Shown here: positions 1 through 6,595 of the stretch, one piece after another | Layout of the letters: each line of letters begins with the position of its first letter | Numbering within the stretch: the stretch's first letter is position 1 | Assembly: GCA_964444115.1 (NCBI GenBank) | Contig: CAYUFT010000048.1 | Coordinates: forward strand, 1 to 15,387 | Length of the DNA stretch: 15,387 bases | DNA from: UBA349 sp964444115 | GTDB taxonomy: Archaea > Methanobacteriota > Methanobacteria > Methanobacteriales > Methanobacteriaceae | Direction: 5' to 3' | Translations under genes and position numbers: made by a program | Notes under the pieces: model-generated | Database searches by the model: none | The model's input: only the letters and a program-made list of their open reading frames with translations | Told to the model about the DNA's origin: nothing

Positions 1-207
1 AGGGATAGGCATAGTAACTATTCTAAGAGAAGGTTTTACCATGCGATCCACCAGTGGGATAATAATTCGAAGCCCAGGTTCTCTAACACCTATTACTTTA
101 CCTAACCTGAAAACTACTCCTCTTTCGTACTGGTTCACAACCTTGACAGAAAGGCCGATAATAATCAGTAAGACGGCTAATATAATAATTATAGTAAGCA
201 GATCCAT
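1..207 (-). CDS. Slipin / stomatin-like SPFH (band 7) membrane protein, N-terminal part
   Basis: Partial gene, running off the left edge: 69 codons from ATG at 207-205 with no stop. The translation begins with a hydrophobic anchor (residues about 2-22, rich in Leu, Ile and Val). This is followed by NQYERGVVFRLGKVIGV (residues 25-41) and then EPGLRIIIPLVDRMVK (43-58), the signature opening of the SPFH/band 7 domain in prokaryotic slipins. Slipins are single-anchor membrane proteins that oligomerise in lipid microdomains and often work with an NfeD protein and a membrane protease; any NfeD partner would lie outside the window. The start is firm: a strong ribosome binding site (GGAGGG at 214-219 read on the minus strand) sits about six bases upstream, and the N-terminus matches the family. 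It is divergent from the flippase-like gene. The family assignment is secure; the cellular role is not known. Confidence 0.88.
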   Translation of the reverse strand, partial: MDLLTIIIILAVLLIIIGLSVKVVNQYERGVVFRLGKVIGVREPGLRIIIPLVDRMVKPSLRIVTMPIP

Positions 208-832
208 TTCATACCCTCCGAATTTTCTCTAAATTTTAGATTTTAAACTAATATTATTTCTATTTTTAATAATATGTCTCTTAAAACTAATAAAATTTAT
301 TAAATAGGGGACGATTTTCAATAAGCTACAAAAGCTGAAAAAATTAAATTCATTTGAAAATTTAGAAAATAATAAAAATGAATTAAATAATTCTTAAATT
401 GAAATTATTTAATGGGTTGATTAAGAAAACACTAGTTATAAATGTCTGGTGAGACTGGTGGATATCTTAAGGTGAATGCACAGTATTTCTATTGAATTCA
501 ATAGATTTAAAATGTAATCCTGATTATTTATGATATTATTATGCATAATAGTTTATTTCTTTGGTTGTTTTGAATATGTCTAAATTTAAGAAAGTATTAT
601 TATTTGAGACTTCAAATAGTTCTATAATTTTATATAGTAGTTTAATTTAACTAGTCTAACTATAAACTAATTCAATTTTTAAATTTTGATTACATAAAAA
701 TTTTTCATACTCTAATTATCTAAAAACCAAAATTTAGCATAATAACATTCAACTTATTTAAATTTAAAATTATATTAATTAAGATGGTAATTCAAACTTA
801 TTAACAGATTAACTCATTGATGATTGGTTATA
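208..832. other. Long AT-rich divergent intergenic region
   Basis: A 625-base spacer between the slipin and flippase-like genes, which diverge, so it must carry both promoters. I find no ORF of credible length. Two things stand out: a locally GC-richer stretch at about 441-485, preceded by a TATA-like TTATAAAT at 436-443, and a perfect 18-bp palindrome at 488-505. The rest is poly-A/T sequence with no repeat family that I can recognise. Confidence 0.6.
488..505. promoter_or_regulatory. 18-bp perfect palindrome, candidate operator
   Basis: TCTATTGAATTCAATAGA reads identically on both strands; the flanking bases (T at 487, T at 506) do not pair. It lies in the long divergent spacer about 280 bp from the slipin start and 330 bp from the flippase-like gene. 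The size and perfect symmetry suit a dimeric helix-turn-helix regulator, but no regulator gene is adjacent. The function is inferred only. Confidence 0.35.
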
Positions 833-1849
833 ATGAAACACAAAGGACTAATTTTAATACTGGTGGGCATAGGAATTATAGCAGCCATGATACTATTCAT
901 AGGCCCGGGAAAAATATTAAGTACTTTGGAAAAGGCAAATCCTATTTTTATAATTTTGGCAGTACTTGTTCAATTCCTGGTTTATGGTTTGTGGACATGG
1001 AGATGGTCAATAACCACTAACTCCGTCAAAATTAATGTTAAGAAAAGACATCTTTTGCCTATGCTCATGGTGGGACTTGCAGTGAATAATATAACTCCCA
1101 GTGGCAGAGGAGGAGGAGAACCAGTTCGAGCTTATATTTTAAGTAAATACTCTAAATGTTCCATGGAATCATCATTTGCAACGGTAATTGCAGATAGAGG
1201 CCTTGATATGTTTCCATTCATCGTTTTATCAGTGTTAACTATTTTTGCTATCATGATGAGTTTTAGTTTGCCTCTGTGGGTTCTTTTAAGCTTAATTATT
1301 GCAGTAATGCTGCTAATTGTCCTCTTTGTTTTGATTTTTTATGCATCTTTAAACAAAAATGCAGGAGAAAAACTCACTCGATGGATTTTAAAAATTATAA
1401 GACGGTTTTATAGGAAAAATCCAGAAAAACTTGAAAAAAAAGCTTTAAGTGCCATTCATGAATTTCAGTTCACTATGAGAATAATGCTGAAAGATAGGAA
1501 AGTAATGTTATATGGCATTCCACTTTCATTTTTGATCTGGTTATTTGAAATAATAAGGGTTTATCTGGTATTTTCAGCTTTTGGAATGGACATATCTTTG
1601 ATTTTAATAGCCGAAGTTTTTATAATTGCCAGTTTAATTGGTATGATTCCTTTGCTTCCGGGAGGCCTAGGCGCGGTAGATGGAATCATGATATTGCTTT
1701 ATTCGGCTGCGGGTGTTCCTCCTTCGATTAGTGCAGCAGCTACTGTATTAGAACGTTTAATATCGTTTTGGATGACTTCTATTATAGGAATCGTTTGTTT
1801 GCCTTATTTCGGGTCGGGTGTTATTGAAAAAATATCAAAGAAAATATAG
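833..1849 (+). CDS. Flippase-like polytopic membrane protein (UPF0104 / LPG-synthase TM-region family)
   Basis: A 338-residue integral membrane protein with about eight hydrophobic segments (roughly 6-24, 37-56, 74-86, 126-144, 147-170, 226-248, 255-276 and 310-325). The diagnostic motifs are NNITPSGRGGGEPVRAY (residues 85-101), ADRGLDMFPF (120-129) and LLPGGLGAVDGIM (274-286), all typical of the family related to the membrane half of MprF and to archaeal AglD-type proteins. Members are thought to move lipid-linked substrates across the membrane; no lysyl-transfer domain is present, so lipid lysinylation is not supported. The frame extends upstream to a TTG at 824, but I prefer ATG at 833 because TTG-Val-Ile adds nothing conserved; neither start has a strong ribosome binding site. 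It appears monocistronic, with 210 bases of AT-rich spacer before the next gene. The substrate is unknown. Confidence 0.8.
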   Translation: MKHKGLILILVGIGIIAAMILFIGPGKILSTLEKANPIFIILAVLVQFLVYGLWTWRWSITTNSVKINVKKRHLLPMLMVGLAVNNITPSGRGGGEPVRAYILSKYSKCSMESSFATVIADRGLDMFPFIVLSVLTIFAIMMSFSLPLWVLLSLIIAVMLLIVLFVLIFYASLNKNAGEKLTRWILKIIRRFYRKNPEKLEKKALSAIHEFQFTMRIMLKDRKVMLYGIPLSFLIWLFEIIRVYLVFSAFGMDISLILIAEVFIIASLIGMIPLLPGGLGAVDGIMILLYSAAGVPPSISAAATVLERLISFWMTSIIGIVCLPYFGSGVIEKISKKI

Positions 1850-2059
1850 TATGTTAAATTGTATTTAGAATTATTAGTCTAAAAAATTATATTATACCTA
1901 AATTAGTTAAATAATAAAATTCATAAATTATAATGTAAAATGAATTGTAATTACATAAATTATTCATAAATAAATCATAGATTATATTTAATATTGATTT
2001 ATGATTATAGGAATTAAAATTAAGAATTTAAGAATTAAATTTTAAAGTGGAGATTTTAA

Positions 2060-3193
2060 ATGCAGGAAGAGTATTCTCATATGGGGGGAGGAGTTACTGA
2101 AGATAGTGACCACTTTGAATTAGAAGAATCATTCTTAAACGAATATGGGATGTTAAGTGAGGATATTAGGAATTCCAATGAATTTCTAAATTTATTATTA
2201 GATCAAAATCCAGATCCTTGGTATTTATATGATTTGAAGGGGTTTTTAGTTGATTGTAACCAATCTTTTGAAGAATTGGTAGGTTACACGAAAATGGATT
2301 TGATTGGTAAATGTTTTTTGCATTTGAAGCTACTACCTCTTATTCAAAGAGCCAGAGCTAAGATTATCCTGGATAAAAATGCAGCAGGCATGGTAAGTGG
2401 TCCGGATGAATTTGAATTCATAACTAAAAATGGGAAACTGATTAATGTTGAACTTAAAAATTCTTTGATTGATATAAAAGATCGAAAATTAGTTCTGGTA
2501 ACTGTAAGGGATGTTGAAAAACATTTAAAAAAAGAAAAAGAGCTGGAAAATCGCACTGAAGCTCGAGAAAAAATGATTGCTGAACTTTACCGGCAAATTG
2601 AGAAAAATTTGCAGATTGTAACTAGCCTCATGAATCTCCAAAAAGCTCACATGAGGGACGATAAGGATGCTGAACTTCTTCAAGATACCCACAACCGAGT
2701 TAAATCTATTAGAAAAGCTTATGAAAAGCTTATTCAATCTCCAGAGCTTACTCGTATTAATTTTGCAGAATATTCTAAAAGTATTCTTTCTGGCCTTTTA
2801 AGTACCTATGCTCCTGAACCGGGCAATATAAGTCTAAATGTTGAACTAGAAGATACTTTCATGGATATGGGTACATCTATTCCTTTAGGCATGATTTTAA
2901 CTGAACTAGTTTCTAATAGTTTTAGACATGCATTTAAGCCGAATATAATGGGTGAAATAAAAATTATTTTTAAAAATTATCCAGATTACTATGTTTTAAG
3001 AGTTCAGGACAATGGCGATGGATTTCCAGATGATGTTAATTTTGATAGAACACATTCACTGGGCCTGCAACTGGTTAAAAGTTTAGTAAATCAGATAGAT
3101 GGTAACATGAAAAGAAAACTGTCAGGAGGGACTTGTTTTTCAATAGAAGTCCCTAAATTGGGGAGTCTAGATCTGGACCGGATTTATGAGTGA
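2060..3193 (+). CDS. PAS-domain sensor with HisKA_2-type histidine kinase module, phospho-acceptor His missing
   Basis: 377 residues, soluble, with no membrane segment. Residues about 40-150 form a PAS domain (LLLDQNPDPWYLYDLKG, then FEELVGYTKMDLIGK). Residues 150-175 look like a coiled linker. Residues 170-245 match a HisKA_2 dimerisation domain (KNLQIVTSLMNLQ at 182-194; HNRVKSIRKAYEKL at 211-224; INFAEY at 233-238), and residues 275-366 an HATPase_c domain with the N box ELVSNSFRHAF (282-292, Asn286), G1 box DNGDGFP (317-323), G2 SLGLQLVKSLV (333-343) and GGTCFSIEVP. Where this family has E-I-H-H-R-V-K-N-N-L-Q, this protein has ELYRQIEKNLQ (175-185), so the two histidines are Tyr177-Arg178. 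ATP binding looks intact, but autophosphorylation at the usual site does not. No response regulator is adjacent. A purine-rich GTGGAG (2047-2052) lies eight bases before the ATG. The domain call is secure; the signalling output is unknown. Confidence 0.87.
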   Translation: MQEEYSHMGGGVTEDSDHFELEESFLNEYGMLSEDIRNSNEFLNLLLDQNPDPWYLYDLKGFLVDCNQSFEELVGYTKMDLIGKCFLHLKLLPLIQRARAKIILDKNAAGMVSGPDEFEFITKNGKLINVELKNSLIDIKDRKLVLVTVRDVEKHLKKEKELENRTEAREKMIAELYRQIEKNLQIVTSLMNLQKAHMRDDKDAELLQDTHNRVKSIRKAYEKLIQSPELTRINFAEYSKSILSGLLSTYAPEPGNISLNVELEDTFMDMGTSIPLGMILTELVSNSFRHAFKPNIMGEIKIIFKNYPDYYVLRVQDNGDGFPDDVNFDRTHSLGLQLVKSLVNQIDGNMKRKLSGGTCFSIEVPKLGSLDLDRIYE

Positions 3194-3230
3194 TTTTTTT
3201 TATCTATTTTATTCTATTTTCTTTTATTTA
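3194..3230 (+). terminator. T-rich terminator after the PAS sensor gene
   Basis: Eight T residues (3194-3201) start directly after the TGA and are followed by further T-clusters separated by single A or C bases. Archaeal RNA polymerase stops at such oligo-T tracts without needing a hairpin, and no stem-loop is visible here. Confidence 0.55.
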
Positions 3231-3356
3231 ATTTATTTACTATTTCAATAAATTGATTATAGCAGGAACTTATTTTCTAAATTTGTTTTTTTGTGTTAAT
3301 TAATTATCAAGCTCTCTAAATTTTCTATAAATTAGATTATTTCTATAAAATCAAAT

Positions 3357-3375
3357 AGAAAAATATATAATAATT
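3357..3375 (+). promoter_or_regulatory. Candidate TATA box / BRE for ftr
   Basis: A purine-rich AGAAAAA followed by ATATATAATA resembles an archaeal BRE plus TATA box. It is centred about 40 bases before the ATG at 3405, which would give a transcription start about 15 bases upstream of the gene and leave room for the GGTGAT ribosome binding site. The call rests on position and composition only. Confidence 0.4.
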
Positions 3376-3404
3376 CTTTTACTACATCAAACTCGGTGAT
3401 AATC

Positions 3405-4298
3405 ATGGAAATAAATGGTGTGGAAATAGAAGACACTTTTGCAGAAGCATTTGGAATACAAGTTTCACGTTTGCTGGTAACAGCAGCAACAAAAAAATTG
3501 GCTAAAATAGCCGCCACTGAAGCTACTGGATACGGGACATCTGTTATCGGATGCCCTGCGGAAGCAGGTATTGATTGTTATGTGCCTCCATCAGAAACCC
3601 CTGATGGCCGGCCAGGATACATAATCATGATCTGTAACATGAACAAGGGAAAACTTGATCATGAATTATTAGAGCGTGTAGGAATGTGTATTCTCACTGC
3701 AGCTACAACTGCAGTCTTTGATGCTCTTGATGATGAAGATGAAAAACTAAAAACCGGCCAAAAACTGAAATTCTTCGGGGACGGTTATGAGAAAAAACTG
3801 GAACTTGATGGAAGAACCATATTCTCTATCCCTCTAATGTCTGGTGACTTCTTAATTGAAGGAGGATTAGGAATTAAATCTGGTGTAGCTGGAGGAAACC
3901 TCATAATACTCGCTGATAGTCAAGCAGCAGGTTTACTCGCTGCAGAAGTAGCCGTAGATGCTATTGAAAATGTCCCAGGTACCATTACTCCATTCCCTGG
4001 AGGGATTGTAGCCTCTGGCTCTAAAGTAGGATCCAACAAATACAAATTTTTAGGCGCCTCCACCAACGAAAAAATGTGCGTAACTCTAAAAGATGAAGTA
4101 GAAGATACTCAAATCCCTGCTGATGTCAATGGTGTTTACGAAATTGTTATTGATGGTGTAGATGAAGAATCTGTTAAAGCAGCAACCAAAGCAGCTGTTG
4201 AAGCAGCTGTTAAAGTTTCTGGTGTTTTAAAAATCAGTGCTGTAAACTTTGGGGGAGACCTGGGTGCTTACAAAATAGCTTTACATGATTTATTCTAA
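3405..4298 (+). CDS. ftr: Formylmethanofuran:tetrahydromethanopterin formyltransferase
   Basis: Catalyses transfer of the formyl group from formylmethanofuran to tetrahydromethanopterin, the second step of CO2 reduction in methanogenesis; it is a soluble cytoplasmic homotetramer in characterised species. The product is 297 residues, the usual family length, and aligns end to end with Ftr: MEINGVEIEDTFAEAF (1-16), TAATKKLAKIAATEATGYG (26-44), CPAEAGI (50-56), PPSETPDGRPG (61-71), LKFFGDGYEKK (121-131), ITPFPGGIVASGSKVGSNKY (194-213) and NEKMC (221-225). A GTG nine bases upstream could extend the frame, but those bases overlap the ribosome binding site GGTGAT (3395-3400), and family N-termini start MEING, so ATG at 3405 is right. 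Methanobacteriales can carry two ftr copies; I cannot tell from this window whether this is the main or the second one. It stands alone, away from fmd/fwd genes. Confidence 0.97.
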   Translation: MEINGVEIEDTFAEAFGIQVSRLLVTAATKKLAKIAATEATGYGTSVIGCPAEAGIDCYVPPSETPDGRPGYIIMICNMNKGKLDHELLERVGMCILTAATTAVFDALDDEDEKLKTGQKLKFFGDGYEKKLELDGRTIFSIPLMSGDFLIEGGLGIKSGVAGGNLIILADSQAAGLLAAEVAVDAIENVPGTITPFPGGIVASGSKVGSNKYKFLGASTNEKMCVTLKDEVEDTQIPADVNGVYEIVIDGVDEESVKAATKAAVEAAVKVSGVLKISAVNFGGDLGAYKIALHDLF

Positions 4299-4316
4299 AA
4301 AGAGTTAATAACTACA

Positions 4317-4339
4317 TTTTTTTTTTAAATCATTTTTTT
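4317..4339 (+). terminator. Oligo-T terminator after ftr
   Basis: A run of ten T (4317-4326) and a second run of seven T (4333-4339) begin 18 bases after the ftr stop, in the spacer shared with the convergent potassium channel gene. This fits an intrinsic archaeal termination signal. Confidence 0.6.
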
Positions 4340-4442
4340 CGAATTATGTTAAAGAATTTTATTTTTCAATTTTTTATTAATTGTAATTTTTATATTAAAT
4401 TAAAAAAATATAATAAAAAAAATAAATTAAAATAACTTATTT

Positions 4443-4450
4443 AAAAAAAA
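4443..4450 (-). terminator. Oligo-T terminator for the potassium channel gene
   Basis: Read on the minus strand, eight T residues lie about 18 bases past the TAA at 4470-4468, with further T-runs beyond at about 4420-4400. Together with the plus-strand T-runs this gives a convergent double terminator region between the two genes. Confidence 0.5.
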
Positions 4451-4467
4451 TTTAATATTATCTATTT

Positions 4468-6408
4468 TTATTCAATACAGAACTGTCTTACATTTTCTTT
4501 TTCTACAATTTCCCAAATTTCATCTTCAGAAAGATTAATTCCTAATAAAATACCTTTTTTATTAAGTTTCTTTTCTATTTTCTTTATAATTTTTTCTTCA
4601 GGGGCAGCCACAGTGTGGCTATGAATTCGACGAGATATTTCATACAGTGCTGTTAGTGATCGACGGGCGTCTGGTTTTTTGAGCTCTTCTTCACAATTTT
4701 TAAGGTCGGCCTGATTTTTAAGATTTAAATTACGACTTACAACTTGCTTAACTCCGGGCAAATAATGTTTTGCATCTAATATACGGCCACCGGCACCAAT
4801 AATTATTTCTTTATCGTCTAGATCTCCTACATCATGTTTAACCAGAATTTGAACTACTCGACCTGTTTTATGAATCAAGTCTTTAATTTCTTTTGGAGTC
4901 ATATTAACTCCCAATAAAAATCCTTTTTTACTTAATTCATTTTCTACTCGCTTTAAACTTTTAGTGTCAGGTCCAGAAATTCTATGGGTGTGAATTCCTC
5001 CACCGGAAAGAGTATAAATTCTATCCAATGATTCTAATCTTTCAGAATTTTTTTCTAAGTTATCTAAAAATTTTCTAACTTCTTCAATATCTGAAATGCC
5101 AATTTTACGGCGTAAAGGTTCTCCAAAGCCACTGAAATAGTATTCTATATCTTCTAATGTGCAACCGTGTTTTAAAATTACTTCTGCTTCTTCCATTATG
5201 TCTAAAACACCGTGATTTTCCACAATTACCATTTCTGGTTTTATAACAACTTCTACCAGTCGCCCATATTTGCGAGCAACGTCTTTAATCTCTTCAGGTT
5301 CTAAATTAACGCCTAAAAGAAGCCCTTCTTTTTTTAATTCCTCAGCTAACTTTTCCAGAGTTTCTTTATCCGGCCCGGAAATCCAATGGGAATGTATTCC
5401 ACCTACAGACTCATATATTCTTTCTAAGGAGTTTTTTCTATTAATGTCACTATCTAAACTATCTAAAAATTTATTTATTTGACTTATTTTAGAAACCCCA
5501 ACTTTCCGAATCAAAGGCTCTTTAAATTCCGGTAAATGGTATTCTATGTCTTCTAGTGTGCAGCCGTATTTAATTATTATCTCAGATTCCTTTCTGATGT
5601 CATCCACTTCATGCATCATAGTAATCTTCATCATGGTAGGTTCAATGGCTGCAAAGTAAATGTCTTCTCCACCACTGGTTTCGGGAGATATTACTCGGTC
5701 TGCTCCGGATCGATAAAGGCGTTTAATATTTTCTTTTTTGCTGGCACGAGCCACGATCCATATTTCGGGATGTATTTCTCGGGAGGTTAAGGTAATAAAA
5801 AGATTATCAACATCTTCGCCAGTGGTAATTATGACTCCTCGAGCCCTACTAATCCCGGCTTCTTTCATCACACTTTCATCAGTGGCATCCCCAGGTATGG
5901 CCAGAATATTAGAGTCTTCCCAAAGCTCTTTTTCCACTAAATCTCGATTTCTTTCGATAATTATGGTTTTCTGATTTCTTTCTTTTAATTCTTTAAAAAC
6001 TGCGGCCCCTACTCTTCCATATCCACATAGAACGAAATGATTTTCCATGGAAGCCATTTTTTTCCGTATTTTGGAGCCAGATGTAATATCTTCTACCGTC
6101 ATGGTTATCACCGATATACTAAGGCTGAAAACATAAGCAATTAGCCCCACACCAGATAAAGCCAGGCTAACTGCAAAAAGTTTCTGTACTCCTGTATGGG
6201 GGACAATATCTCCGTATCCAACTGTGGCAATAGTTATAATTGTAAAATAAATGGCATTTATTGGATCCAGACCCATTATGTAAAGAGAACCAATAAGTCC
6301 ATAAGTGATTAAGATTCCCAGAGCAATAATAGCAAAATAAAATATGGAAATGGGTATTGCCTGGATATCCTCAGTTGTGGGTATTGCTGGTATGCGTGAA
6401 GAGGCCAA
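4468..6408 (-). CDS. Two-TM potassium channel with RCK (TrkA-N) domain and three tandem C-terminal repeats
   Basis: 646 residues. TM1 is at about 18-46; the pore loop carries the K+ selectivity filter TVGYGD (62-67) in the context FTIITIATVGYGDIVP; TM2 is at about 76-103. Residues 123-243 form an RCK/TrkA-N Rossmann domain: FVLCGYGRVG (125-134, GxGxxG nucleotide site), acidic Glu152 at the end of strand 2, GDATDE (173-178), IITTGEDVDN (193-202) and SGADRVISP (234-242). This is the layout of MthK-type channels, gated by ligands on cytoplasmic RCK domains. The usual TrkA-C lobe is not recognisable. Instead residues about 265-640 are three copies of one roughly 120-residue unit (entered separately). 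The start is TTG at 6408, supported by GAGGTG six bases upstream; the next in-frame Met is residue 45, inside TM1, so it is too late. Monocistronic and divergent from the hydrate-repair gene. Channel identity is secure; the ligand is unknown. Confidence 0.9.
   Translation of the reverse strand: MASSRIPAIPTTEDIQAIPISIFYFAIIALGILITYGLIGSLYIMGLDPINAIYFTIITIATVGYGDIVPHTGVQKLFAVSLALSGVGLIAYVFSLSISVITMTVEDITSGSKIRKKMASMENHFVLCGYGRVGAAVFKELKERNQKTIIIERNRDLVEKELWEDSNILAIPGDATDESVMKEAGISRARGVIITTGEDVDNLFITLTSREIHPEIWIVARASKKENIKRLYRSGADRVISPETSGGEDIYFAAIEPTMMKITMMHEVDDIRKESEIIIKYGCTLEDIEYHLPEFKEPLIRKVGVSKISQINKFLDSLDSDINRKNSLERIYESVGGIHSHWISGPDKETLEKLAEELKKEGLLLGVNLEPEEIKDVARKYGRLVEVVIKPEMVIVENHGVLDIMEEAEVILKHGCTLEDIEYYFSGFGEPLRRKIGISDIEEVRKFLDNLEKNSERLESLDRIYTLSGGGIHTHRISGPDTKSLKRVENELSKKGFLLGVNMTPKEIKDLIHKTGRVVQILVKHDVGDLDDKEIIIGAGGRILDAKHYLPGVKQVVSRNLNLKNQADLKNCEEELKKPDARRSLTALYEISRRIHSHTVAAPEEKIIKKIEKKLNKKGILLGINLSEDEIWEIVEKENVRQFCIE
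4489..5616 (-). repeat. Three tandem protein repeats (about 115-130 residues each) at the channel C-terminus
   Basis: Within the channel protein, copy 1 spans residues about 265-392 (5616-5233), copy 2 about 396-524 (5223-4837) and copy 3 about 527-640 (4830-4489). Three motifs recur in order: GCTLEDIEYHLPEF / GCTLEDIEYYFSGF / GRILDAKHYLPGV; GIHSHWISGPD / GIHTHRISGPD / RIHSHTVAAPE; and KKEGLLLGVNLEPEEI / SKKGFLLGVNMTPKEI / NKKGILLGINLSEDEI. Copies 1 and 2 are much closer to each other, with a 134-residue period; copy 3 is shorter (123-residue offset) and more diverged. The invariant I-H-x-H in every copy suggests a structural or ligand/metal-binding role. I do not recognise the family. Confidence 0.85.
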
Positions 6409-6414
6409 TTATAA

Positions 6415-6420
6415 CACCTC
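6415..6420 (-). promoter_or_regulatory. Ribosome binding site that fixes a TTG start
   Basis: GAGGTG on the minus strand, six bases before the TTG at 6408, is complementary to the archaeal 16S 3' end. It decides the start of the potassium channel gene, which has no nearby ATG. Confidence 0.7.
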
Positions 6421-6595
6421 ATTTAAATATGTCTTTTCATGCCTTTTTTTTAATTCTATAAACTGGGACTTCAAGACATTATAAATTAATTTAAAATGAC
6501 TAATTTTATCTATTTTTTATCTATTTACTAAATTTATTATTTATTTACAGTTATTATTAAATATTCTCTATTATAATTATATAACTAGTGATACT

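Noticed and set aside
41..232. 63-codon plus-strand ORF at the left edge
   Set aside because: It is the antisense shadow of the slipin gene, whose minus-strand translation matches the SPFH family over all 69 codons.
3396..3404. GTG at 3396 as the ftr start
   Set aside because: It overlaps the GGTGAT ribosome binding site, and Ftr proteins start MEING with 297 residues, matching ATG at 3405.
6035..6062. Internal start in the potassium channel gene at Met118 or Met121, making a free RCK protein as MthK does
   Set aside because: No GGTGAT or GGAGG-like site lies before either ATG on the minus strand, so the sequence does not support it, although it is not excluded.
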